A DNA stretch of 8,262 nucleotides. It comes from an uncultured Eubacteriales bacterium. GTDB lineage: Bacteria; Bacillota; Clostridia; Oscillospirales; Oscillospiraceae. A model generated the notes under the pieces. It ran no database searches, was not told the DNA's origin, and saw nothing but the letters and a program-made list of their open reading frames with translations. The translations under genes and the position numbers were made by a program. The DNA is taken from contig URKW01000084.1 in assembly GCA_900548615.1 (NCBI GenBank), forward strand, positions 1-8,262. Reading direction: 5' to 3'. Every line of letters starts with the position of its first letter. Positions within the stretch are counted from its first letter, which is position 1. Of this stretch, positions 1-8,262 are shown piece by piece.

Positions 1-2905
<2,905 letters not shown>

Positions 2906-2912
2906 TGTTCAG

Positions 2913-2920
2913 CTCCTCCT
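2913..2920 (-). promoter_or_regulatory. rpoC ribosome binding site
   Basis: On the minus strand the 20-base rpoB-rpoC gap contains AGGAGGAG, ending 7 bases before the rpoC ATG. It is a near-ideal Shine-Dalgarno sequence, so rpoC can be initiated efficiently on its own rather than depending only on coupling to rpoB. Confidence 0.85.
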
Positions 2921-2925
2921 CTTTC

Positions 2926-5900
2926 TCAAAATTCGTCGTCATCGTCAACGTCGTCATAGGAAGCGTCCACTTCCTCGTCGCTGACGTAATCAAAGCCTGC
3001 GTCGGCCAGCTCATCCTCGTCGGCATAGCGGTTCTGCCGCTCGTTGTCGGCGTCCATGCGGGCCAGATTGAAGGTATCCATGGCGTCCTCGTCGTCCTTC
3101 AGCTCAATCTGGTTGCCGTCCTTATCCAGCACCTGAATATCCAGGCACAGGGACTGCAGCTCCTTCACCAGCACCTTGAAGGATTCCGGCACACCGGGGG
3201 TAGGCACGTTGTGGCCCTTGACGATGGACTCGTAGGTGCGGACACGACCGGTCACGTCGTCGGACTTGACGGTCAGGATTTCCTGCAGGGTGTAAGCAGC
3301 GCCGTAAGCCTCCAGCGCCCACACTTCCATTTCGCCGAAGCGCTGGCCGCCGAACTGGGCCTTGCCGCCCAACGGCTGCTGGGTGACCAGAGAGTAGGGG
3401 CCGGTGGAACGGGCGTGGATCTTATCATCCACCAGATGGTGCAGCTTCAGGAAGTACACGTAGCCGACGGTGACCTTGTTGTCAAAGCGTTCGCCGGTGC
3501 GGCCGTCGTACAGCCAGCTCTTGCCCTCGGGATCGAGACCGGCCAGCTCCAGCGCCTCGGTGATATCCTTATCGGTGGCGCCGTCGAAAATGGGGGTAGC
3601 CACCTTCCAGCCAAGGGTCTTGGCGGCGTAGCCCAGATGAACCTCCAGTACCTGACCGATGTTCATACGGGAGGGAACGCCCAGGGGGTTCAGCACGATA
3701 TCCAGCGGCGTGCCGTCGGGCAGGAAGGGCATATCCTCCTGGGGCAGCACGCGGGACACGACGCCCTTGTTGCCGTGACGGCCAGCCATCTTGTCGCCGG
3801 GCTGGATCTTGCGGCGCTGGGCGATATAGACGCGAACCACCTGATTCACGCCCGGCCCCAGCTCGTCGCCGTTTTCACGGGTAAAGACCTTGGTATCGAT
3901 GACGATGCCGCTCTCGCCGTGGGGCACCTTCAGGGAGGTGTCGCGAACCTCGCGGGCCTTCTCGCCGAAGATGGCCCGCAGCAGACGCTCCTCGGCGGTC
4001 AGATCAGTCTCGCCCTTGGGGGTGACCTTACCCACCAGAATGTCACCGGCGTGGACTTCCGCGCCCACGCGGATGATGCCGCGCTCGTCCAGATCCTTCA
4101 GCGCGTCCTCGCCCACGTTGGAGATATCGCGGGTGATCTCTTCGGGGCCCAGCTTGGTGTCGCGGGCGTCGATCTCGTATTCCTCAATGTGGATGGAGGT
4201 GTAAACGTCCTCCTTCACCAGCCGCTCGTTCAGCAGCACGGCGTCCTCGTAGTTATAACCTTCCCACGTCATGAAGCCCACCAGGATGTTGCGGCCCAGC
4301 GCGATCTCGCCCTGCTCGGTGGCGGGGCCGTCGGCCAGCACGGTGGGATCCTCGCCGCCGTGGACGCGCTCGCCCACAGAAACGATGGGCTTCTGGTTGA
4401 TGCAGGTGCCGTGGTTGGAGCGCAGGAACTTGATGAGCTTGTAGTCCTTGGTCTCGCCGCTGTCGTACTTGACGGAGACGTTGGTGGCATCCACCTTGGT
4501 GACAACGCCGTCGCCCTCGGCCAGCACGGCCACCTCGGAGTCCAGACAGATCTTGTGCTCCATACCGGTGCCCACGATGGGAGCCTCCGGCTTCAGCAGA
4601 GGCACGGCCTGACGCTGCATGTTAGCGCCCATCAGCGCACGGTTGGCGTCGTCGTTGGGCAGGAAGGGGATCATGGCGGTGGCGATGGACACCATCATAC
4701 GGGGACTCACGTCGATGAAGTCCACGTTCAGGCGATCCACCTCCACGATCTCGTCGCGGTGGCGGCAGGTGATACGGCGGTTGGTGAGGCAGCCGTTCTC
4801 GTCCACAGGCTCGGCGGCCTGACCGACGATATACTGATCCTCCACGTCAGCGGTCATATAGGTGATGTCGTTGGACACCTTGCCGGTCTCGTGATCCACG
4901 GCCCGGAAGGGAGCCTCGATAAAGCCGTACTCGTTGACGCGGGCATAGGTGGCCAGATAGGAGATTAGGCCGATGTTGGGGCCTTCAGGCGTCTCGATGG
5001 GACACATACGGCCATAGTGGGAGTAGTGCACGTCTCGGACTTCCATGTTGGCGCGTTCACGGCTCAGACCGCCGGGGCCCAGTGCGGACAGACGGCGCTT
5101 GTGGGTCAGCTCGGCCAGCGGGTTGGTCTGATCCATGAACTGGCTCAGGGGGCTGGAGCCGAAGAACTCCTTGATGGCAGCGGTGACAGGCCGGATATTG
5201 ATCAGGCTCTGTGGGGTCACGATATCCAGATCCTGAATGGTCATGCGCTCGCGGATGACGCGCTCCATACGGCTAAAGCCGATGCGGAACTGGTTCTGCA
5301 GCAGCTCGCCCACGCAGCGCAGGCGGCGGTTGCCCAGATGGTCGATATCGTCGCGGGTCACAAGGCCGTAGGCCAGCGCGTTCATATAGTTGATGGAGGC
5401 GAAGATATCCTCCACAATGATATGCTTGGGCACCAGCGCGTCAGCATGCAGCTTGCACTGCTGGATCAGCTCCTCGCCCTGATACTGGCTCATCAGCTCC
5501 TGCAGCACATCAAAGCGGACACGCTCCTTGATGCCGCACTTCTCGCGGGGATCGAAGTCCACGTAGTGGGACATGTCGCACATGCCGTTGCTGGTGATCT
5601 TCAGCACCTTGCCGGTGTCCAGCGTGACGGTGATCTCCTTCACGCCCACGGTGTCCATCAGTGCGCAGTCGGCGGCGGTCAGCACGCGGCCTTCCTCAAA
5701 CAGCAGCTCGCCGGTGGCAGGATCGGCCACGGGATCGGTCAGCATCTGGCCCCGGGCACGCACCCAGAAGGTCAGCTTCTTGTTGAACTTATAGCGGCCC
5801 ACGGTGCTCAGATCGTAGCGCCGGGGATCGAAGAACAGGTTCTGGATCAGGGTCTGGGCGGAGTCCACCGTGGGAGGCTCGCCGGGACGCAGCTTGCGGT

Positions 5901-6609
5901 AGATCTCCAGCAGCGCTTCCTCGTAGGTCTTGCAGGTGTCCTTCTCCAGCGTCATCACAATGCGCTCGTCATCGCCAAAATGCTCCAGGATCTCCGCGTC
6001 GGTCTTGAGACCCAGCGCACGGATCAGGCAGGTAATGGGCAGCTTGCGGTTCTTGTCAATGCGGACCCAGAACACCTCACTGGTGTCGGTCTCGTACTCC
6101 AGCCACGCGCCGCGGTAGGGGATGACGGTGCTGGTCAGCAGGGGCAGGTCGGTCTTCAGGTCGATCTCCTTGCCGTAGTAGATGCCGGGAGAGCGGACGA
6201 TCTGGCTGACCACCACGCGCTCGGCGCCGTTGATGACGAAGGTGCCGGAGTGGGTCATCAGGGGGAAGTCGCCCATGAAGATCTCCTGCTCCTTGATCTC
6301 GCCGGTCTCCTTGTTGTGCAGGCGTACCCGCACCTTCATGGGAGCGGCATACGTGGCGTCACGGGCCTTGCACTCCTCCACATCATACTTGGGCTTCTCG
6401 TCCATGGTGTAGTCGATGAAGCTCAGCTCCAGATTGCCCGCGTAGTCGGAGATCACATCCACATCGGAAAACACTTCCCGCAGGCCGGTCTCCAAAAACC
6501 ATTTGTAGGAATCCTTCTGGATCTCCAGCAGGTTGGGCATCGCCACAACTTCCTCGTGCCGGGCAAAGTTCTTGCGAACTGTTTTGCCATAGTACTTGTC
6601 CTTGGCCAT
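2926..6609 (-). CDS. rpoB: DNA-directed RNA polymerase subunit beta
   Basis: Complete second-largest subunit of RNA polymerase, 1227 residues against about 1190 in B. subtilis; it acts in the cytoplasmic core enzyme and carries the rifampicin pocket. The N-terminus has the family signature RHEEVVAMPNLLEIQKDSY. The fork/rifampicin region is at about 484-530 (FMDQTNPLAELTHKRRLSAL), followed by CPIETPEGPNIGLISYLATY. The nucleotide-contacting GDKMAGRHGNKG holds K940 and K948 (E. coli K1065 and K1073). GEMEVWALEAYGA lies near residue 1095, in the part that joins beta to the beta' clamp. The last 33 residues are strongly acidic (17 Asp/Glu). Most extra length before the rifampicin region seems to lie in the lobe (about 290-400). 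Two positions are unusual: P487 where most bacteria have Gln (E. coli Q510), and N521 where most have Gly (E. coli G544). It is first gene of rpoB-rpoC; neither rplJ nor rplL lies upstream. Confidence 0.99.
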   Translation of the reverse strand: MAKDKYYGKTVRKNFARHEEVVAMPNLLEIQKDSYKWFLETGLREVFSDVDVISDYAGNLELSFIDYTMDEKPKYDVEECKARDATYAAPMKVRVRLHNKETGEIKEQEIFMGDFPLMTHSGTFVINGAERVVVSQIVRSPGIYYGKEIDLKTDLPLLTSTVIPYRGAWLEYETDTSEVFWVRIDKNRKLPITCLIRALGLKTDAEILEHFGDDERIVMTLEKDTCKTYEEALLEIYRKLRPGEPPTVDSAQTLIQNLFFDPRRYDLSTVGRYKFNKKLTFWVRARGQMLTDPVADPATGELLFEEGRVLTAADCALMDTVGVKEITVTLDTGKVLKITSNGMCDMSHYVDFDPREKCGIKERVRFDVLQELMSQYQGEELIQQCKLHADALVPKHIIVEDIFASINYMNALAYGLVTRDDIDHLGNRRLRCVGELLQNQFRIGFSRMERVIRERMTIQDLDIVTPQSLINIRPVTAAIKEFFGSSPLSQFMDQTNPLAELTHKRRLSALGPGGLSRERANMEVRDVHYSHYGRMCPIETPEGPNIGLISYLATYARVNEYGFIEAPFRAVDHETGKVSNDITYMTADVEDQYIVGQAAEPVDENGCLTNRRITCRHRDEIVEVDRLNVDFIDVSPRMMVSIATAMIPFLPNDDANRALMGANMQRQAVPLLKPEAPIVGTGMEHKICLDSEVAVLAEGDGVVTKVDATNVSVKYDSGETKDYKLIKFLRSNHGTCINQKPIVSVGERVHGGEDPTVLADGPATEQGEIALGRNILVGFMTWEGYNYEDAVLLNERLVKEDVYTSIHIEEYEIDARDTKLGPEEITRDISNVGEDALKDLDERGIIRVGAEVHAGDILVGKVTPKGETDLTAEERLLRAIFGEKAREVRDTSLKVPHGESGIVIDTKVFTRENGDELGPGVNQVVRVYIAQRRKIQPGDKMAGRHGNKGVVSRVLPQEDMPFLPDGTPLDIVLNPLGVPSRMNIGQVLEVHLGYAAKTLGWKVATPIFDGATDKDITEALELAGLDPEGKSWLYDGRTGERFDNKVTVGYVYFLKLHHLVDDKIHARSTGPYSLVTQQPLGGKAQFGGQRFGEMEVWALEAYGAAYTLQEILTVKSDDVTGRVRTYESIVKGHNVPTPGVPESFKVLVKELQSLCLDIQVLDKDGNQIELKDDEDAMDTFNLARMDADNERQNRYADEDELADAGFDYVSDEEVDASYDDVDDDDEF

Positions 6610-6610
6610 G

Positions 6611-6619
6611 TTAGTCCAT
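6611..6619 (-). other. Two-codon minimal ORF (ATG GAC TAA) immediately before rpoB
   Basis: ATG at 6619-6617, GAC, then TAA at 6613-6611; a single C separates the stop from the rpoB ATG. A GTG at 6622 is in the same frame, which would give a three-codon version. The AAAGG element is better placed for this ATG than for rpoB. Such an ORF could hand terminating ribosomes to rpoB or tune its initiation. It may also be chance, since a nine-base ORF is easily made at random. The sequence shows only the arrangement. Confidence 0.35.
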
Positions 6620-6623
6620 CACG

Positions 6624-6630
6624 CCTTTCT
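6624..6630 (-). promoter_or_regulatory. Shine-Dalgarno-like AGAAAGG before rpoB, unusually far from the start
   Basis: The minus strand reads AGAAAGGCGTGATGGACTAA and then C and the rpoB ATG. The only purine-rich match to the anti-Shine-Dalgarno is AAAGG, ending 14 bases before the rpoB ATG. That is longer than the usual 5-9 and the match is weak for so highly expressed a gene. The same element lies 4 bases from the upstream ATG at 6619. It may therefore serve a two-codon ORF that feeds ribosomes to rpoB by reinitiation. Confidence 0.55.
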
Positions 6631-6806
6631 GTTTGTTCTGCCGCCTGTGCCGCCCTCCGTTTCCCACCGGTGGACGGCCTTGGCCGCTGTATTTCAAATT
6701 TTTTACCAAACACATTCAGGCCGCCATTTTGACACACACGGATTTGTTGCTATTTTCGCAGCAAACCTCTTGTATTTCCCTCTTGGCGGTGGTATACTGG
6801 TCATGT

Positions 6807-6824
6807 AAAAGGGGATATATCCCC
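6807..6824 (-). repeat. Perfect 14-base palindrome GGGGATATATCCCC followed by T4 in the rpoB leader
   Basis: The palindrome occupies 6811-6824, starting about 16 bases after the predicted transcription start. On the transcribed (minus) strand it is followed directly by TTTT. As RNA it folds into a five-pair stem (GGGGA/UCCCC) with a UAUA loop and a short U tract, a small terminator- or attenuator-like shape. As DNA it is a two-fold symmetric site placed where a repressor could block promoter escape. The stem is short, so it would be a weak terminator at best. Confidence 0.45.
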
Positions 6825-6846
6825 ATCATCCCAATATAAGCGTCTT

Positions 6847-6875
6847 ATCTTACCATATTTTTGATGGCATGTCAA
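6847..6875 (-). promoter_or_regulatory. Predicted sigma-A promoter of rpoBC
   Basis: Minus strand: -35 TTGACA (6875-6870, 6/6), a 17-base spacer, then -10 TAAGAT (6852-6847, 4/6) preceded by TGG, an extended -10. Transcription would start near 6840, giving a leader of about 230 bases. It lies just downstream of two hairpins that follow the lipoprotein gene, so rpoBC has its own dedicated promoter. This is the best promoter match on this strand in the gap. Confidence 0.75.
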
Positions 6876-6884
6876 GACAAAGTG

Positions 6885-6925
6885 CAGGCAACGGCGAAAT
6901 TTTTTGCCGCTGCCTGTTTGTTTTT
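6885..6925 (+). terminator. Hairpin with T-rich tail on the plus strand (terminator-like)
   Basis: CAGGCA-a-CGGC (6885-6895) pairs with GCCG-c-TGCCTG (6906-6916), with one mismatch and an A/T-rich loop. On the plus strand the stem is followed by TTTGTTTTT, a typical intrinsic-terminator tail. On the minus strand no long T run follows, so it would act mainly on plus-strand (antisense) transcripts leaving the rpoB region. It sits just upstream of the rpoBC promoter. It may also insulate that promoter from read-through. Confidence 0.55.
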
Positions 6926-6938
6926 CCCATCTCACGTC

Positions 6939-6977
6939 AAAAGCGGGTGCGTTTCCATCGGAAACGCACCCGCTTTT
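6939..6977 (-). terminator. Intrinsic terminator of the lipoprotein gene (18-bp perfect stem)
   Basis: Arms 6939-6956 and 6960-6977 are perfectly complementary (18 pairs) around a three-base loop. Each arm has a GC-rich core (GCGGGTGCG) and ends in four A/T pairs, giving a terminal TTTT on either strand. It begins six bases after the stop codon of the lipoprotein gene at 6984, the expected place for its terminator. The symmetric ends mean it could work in both directions, although the T tract is short. Confidence 0.85.
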
Positions 6978-6983
6978 ACACTA

Positions 6984-7649
6984 TTATTCCGTTGGCCCCA
7001 CGTATTTGGACCAGATCTCCGTGATGTAGCCAATGCTGCTGTCGGAGTACTCCACGTGGCAGCGCACCTCCGTATACGCCGCGTCAGGAGCCGACGCCGT
7101 AGGGAACACCCGCTCCACCTGCCACAGCACCACATCGTTCAGGTACGCCTGTCCGCCCTTGAAATAGGCGTCACTGCCATAAAAATGCACCGAATCCACC
7201 GTGCACTCATCCCGGTTCAGATTCTCATTGTAGGTCAGTCCCTTGGCGATCAGCCGATCCTTGCCCAGCTTCTCAGCGGCGGCACAGTCATAGTTTTTGG
7301 TGGCCTCCACCATCTGCTGTCCCGAGGGTGCAGGGCCGCCGCCCTCCGTCCAGTGATCCGGCAGCGTCTCGCCGCCGTTGGAGGTCTGCCCCTGTTCGCC
7401 GGTCTGTTCGTTCTGCTTTTCCTGCTGGAGCGTCTCCTGCTGAACCGGTGTTTTCTGGTCGCCGGAGGTCGGCTGCTGTTCCGCTCCATCGGACGCTTCC
7501 GGCGTCTGCTCCTCCTGCGGCGTAACCACCTTCACCGTGCCGGTAGGGTCGCCCGGCGTTTCCTCCACATTCTCCGCCGCTTTATTGCCGCAAGCCGCCA
7601 GCGCCAGCAACAGAAGCAAGCCCAACACCGCCCCCAAATATCTCCTCAT
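6984..7649 (-). CDS. Putative secreted lipoprotein of unknown function
   Basis: 221 residues. The N-terminus is a lipoprotein signal: MRRY, a hydrophobic stretch LGAVLGLLLLLAL, and the lipobox L17-A18-A19-C20. The mature protein would be lipid-anchored at Cys20 on the outer face of the membrane. Residues about 25-108 are low-complexity and rich in Glu, Gln, Thr, Pro and Gly, probably a flexible cell-wall-spanning linker. Residues about 110-221 look like a small folded domain with three cysteines (in NYDCAAA, DECTV and VRCHV) and many aromatics; I recognise no family. The frame is open further upstream, but this ATG is preceded by GGAGGA at 7 bases and puts the lipobox at the right distance. 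The gene is monocistronic: own promoter upstream, strong terminator just after the stop. There is no evident functional link to rpoBC. Extracellular localisation is well supported; function is unknown. Confidence 0.85.
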   Translation of the reverse strand: MRRYLGAVLGLLLLLALAACGNKAAENVEETPGDPTGTVKVVTPQEEQTPEASDGAEQQPTSGDQKTPVQQETLQQEKQNEQTGEQGQTSNGGETLPDHWTEGGGPAPSGQQMVEATKNYDCAAAEKLGKDRLIAKGLTYNENLNRDECTVDSVHFYGSDAYFKGGQAYLNDVVLWQVERVFPTASAPDAAYTEVRCHVEYSDSSIGYITEIWSKYVGPTE

Positions 7650-7656
7650 CTCTCTG

Positions 7657-7662
7657 TCCTCC
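7657..7662 (-). promoter_or_regulatory. Ribosome binding site of the lipoprotein gene
   Basis: GGAGGA on the minus strand, seven bases before the ATG at 7649. This decides the start among several in-frame ATGs (for example at 7679), since it is the only strong Shine-Dalgarno at correct spacing. Confidence 0.8.
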
Positions 7663-7692
7663 GTGTATTGCTCTTGCATTTGCTCCAACCGC

Positions 7693-7721
7693 ATTATAAA
7701 ACACAGGATAAGGTACAATAA
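7693..7721 (-). promoter_or_regulatory. Possible promoter of the lipoprotein gene
   Basis: A perfect -10 TATAAT lies at 7698-7693, about 44 bases upstream of the start codon. At 17 bases spacing the -35 is TTATTG (7721-7716), a poor match, so a helper protein or AT-rich upstream DNA may be needed. An eight-base palindrome TTGCGCAA (7723-7730) sits just beyond the -35. The -10 is about 50 bases from the likely end of the insertion sequence, so the insertion may have changed the upstream context of this promoter. Confidence 0.45.
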
Positions 7722-7749
7722 GTTGCGCAAATTGAAAAGAGCAAAAAAG

Positions 7750-7778
7750 AAGACATAGCTTGCAGGCTCTGGTAGAAT
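7750..7778 (+). promoter_or_regulatory. Predicted transposase promoter inside the IS end
   Basis: -35 AAGACA (7750-7755, 4/6), 17-base spacer, -10 TAGAAT (7773-7778, 5/6) preceded by TGG, an extended -10. Transcription would start near A7785, leaving a leader of about 33 bases. A transcript starting there lacks the left arm of the inverted repeat at 7752-7770, so its translation start would be unpaired. Confidence 0.55.
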
Positions 7779-7822
7779 GAAGTTACCACACAAACATTCG
7801 AAAGGAGACAGCAAACTATGTC
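7752..7822 (+). repeat. Imperfect inverted repeat that would occlude the transposase start in read-through RNA
   Basis: GACATAGCTTGC (7752-7763) is complementary to GCAAACTATGTC (7811-7822) at 11 of 12 positions; the right arm contains the transposase ATG at 7818-7820. After a 3x3 internal loop, CTCT (7767-7770) can pair with GGAG (7804-7807) of the Shine-Dalgarno, using one G-U pair. RNA made from promoters outside the element would carry both arms and hide both signals. The repeat may instead, or also, serve as a transposase-binding site in the terminal repeat. Confidence 0.6.
7801..7807 (+). promoter_or_regulatory. Transposase ribosome binding site
   Basis: AAAGGAG, ten bases before the ATG at 7818. 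The match is good and the spacing slightly long. It selects this start, which also gives the expected IS256-type N-terminus. Confidence 0.7.
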
Positions 7823-8262
7823 CGAGAAAATTGTACAGCTGAACGAGGAAATTATCAAGGGGCAGCTCAAAGAATTAGTTCGAGGAAGTGTAGAAGAAAC
7901 CCTGAACGAGCTGCTGGAGAAGGAGGCAGAGTCGCTGACGCAGGCGGCCCGCTATGAGCGCAGCGAGGCCCGTCAGGGCTACCGCAGCGGACACTATGAC
8001 CGCAGCCTTACCACGACCTCCGGTGACGTTACGCTCCACATGCCCCGACTCAAGGGTGTGTCCTTCGAGACCGCCATCATCGAGCGCTACCGCCGTCGGG
8101 AAAGCAGCGTGGAGGAGGCCCTCATCGAGATGTACCTGGCGGGTGTCTCCGTGCGCCGGGTAGAGGACATCACGGAGGCACTGTGGGGCAGCAAGGTCTC
8201 GCCCGCTACCATCAGCGAGCTGAACAAGAAAGCCTACGTCCACATCGAGGACTGGCGAAACC
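7818..8262 (+). CDS. IS256-family (mutator-type) transposase, N-terminal part
   Basis: DDE-type transposase that moves its own insertion sequence; only the first 148 codons of an expected 380-410 are in the window. The N-terminus (MSEKIVQLNEE) is followed by features typical of the family: YERSEARQGYRSGHYDRSL, in which the RxGYRxGxY pattern is characteristic; a strand-rich GDVTLHMPRLKG; and YRRRESSVEEALIEMYLAGV with VRRVEDITEALWG and VSPATISELNKK, a helix-turn-helix-like region for DNA binding. The catalytic Asp/Asp/Glu residues lie beyond the right edge, so activity cannot be judged. No stop or frameshift is seen in the visible part. Codon use is close to that of the neighbouring genes, so it does not look recently acquired from a distant source. 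Translation may be controlled by the inverted repeat spanning its start. Confidence 0.92.
   Translation, partial: MSEKIVQLNEEIIKGQLKELVRGSVEETLNELLEKEAESLTQAARYERSEARQGYRSGHYDRSLTTTSGDVTLHMPRLKGVSFETAIIERYRRRESSVEEALIEMYLAGVSVRRVEDITEALWGSKVSPATISELNKKAYVHIEDWRN

Larger units (their letters stand above)
6610..6841 (-). promoter_or_regulatory. rpoB 5' leader (untranslated, about 230 bases)
   Basis: The stretch between the predicted transcription start (about 6840) and rpoB has no credible gene. It is less GC-rich than the genes. It contains the palindrome at 6811-6824; a possible hairpin at 6747-6764 (TTGCT/AGCAA arms, 8-base loop); adjacent short palindromes at 6664-6673 (CCACCGGTGG) and 6675-6686 (CGGCC-TT-GGCCG); and the two-codon ORF next to rpoB. 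I do not recognise a known riboswitch or ribosomal-protein leader here. Its length leaves room for attenuation or translational control of rpoBC, but this is inference. Confidence 0.5.
7750..8262 (+). mobile_element. IS256-family insertion sequence, left end (partial)
   Basis: An insertion sequence defined by its transposase gene, running off the right edge. The exact left boundary cannot be fixed because the right inverted repeat and target duplication are outside the window. I place it near 7750, at the change from A-rich sequence to AAGACATAGCTTGC, which overlaps the transposase promoter. It lies upstream of and divergent from the lipoprotein gene. The 168-base gap between the two start codons holds both promoters. 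Confidence 0.6.

Noticed and set aside
6664..6686. Adjacent short palindromes CCACCGGTGG and CGGCC-TT-GGCCG in the rpoB leader.
   Set aside because: They are too short and their loops too tight to claim a regulatory structure by themselves; listed only as part of the leader.
6453..6737. A 94-codon minus-strand frame beginning in the rpoB leader and overlapping the rpoB start in another frame.
   Set aside because: There is no Shine-Dalgarno before its ATG, its second half is the out-of-frame shadow of rpoB, and the composition is Arg/Pro-rich.
6861..7721. A 286-codon plus-strand frame antisense to the lipoprotein gene.
   Set aside because: The product is Arg/Leu-rich and low in complexity, has no evident ribosome site, and crosses both hairpins; the minus-strand frame has a lipobox and an ideal Shine-Dalgarno.
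7723..7730. The palindrome TTGCGCAA next to the lipoprotein promoter as an operator.
   Set aside because: Eight-base palindromes are common by chance and no second copy is seen nearby.
7875..8243. A 122-codon minus-strand frame inside the transposase gene.
   Set aside because: It is a shadow of the transposase frame without a ribosome binding site or recognisable domain.

Overview
The window looks like part of a moderately GC-rich Gram-positive chromosome, most likely a gut-type clostridium (Oscillospirales/Ruminococcaceae-like). This placement is an inference from the Bacillus/Clostridium-type RNA polymerase sequences, the strong GGAGG-type ribosome binding sites, and a small lipoprotein with a classical lipobox. 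No species can be named from the sequence alone.

Most of the window (1-6609, minus strand) is the operon for the two largest RNA polymerase subunits. rpoB is complete (1227 residues). It is followed after 20 bases by rpoC, of which the first 968 codons are present before the gene runs off the left edge. The window cuts rpoC just past the start of the trigger loop.

Upstream of rpoB (6610-6983) there is no rplJ or rplL gene, the usual neighbours. Instead there is a leader of about 230 bases, a strong sigma-A-type promoter (TTGACA, 17 bases, TGG-TAAGAT), and two strong hairpins that isolate rpoBC from the next gene. The leader holds a 14-base palindrome followed by T4, a possible small hairpin, and a two-codon ORF (ATG GAC TAA) ending one base before the rpoB start codon. 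rpoBC therefore appears to be an independent transcription unit here.

Next (6984-7649, minus strand) is a small secreted lipoprotein of unknown function, with its own ribosome binding site, a probable promoter and a terminator with an 18-bp perfect stem. It has a Glu/Gln/Thr/Pro-rich linker and a compact C-terminal domain.

At the right edge (about 7750-8262, plus strand) begins an IS256-family (mutator-type) insertion sequence, with the first 148 codons of its transposase. Between its predicted promoter and the transposase start lies an imperfect inverted repeat. It would bury the Shine-Dalgarno sequence and start codon only in transcripts entering from outside the element. This resembles the known protection of IS10 and IS50 against read-through expression, and it is the most interesting non-coding signal in the window. 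The rest is core transcription machinery; I found no CRISPR array, tRNA, rRNA or obviously new multi-gene system.
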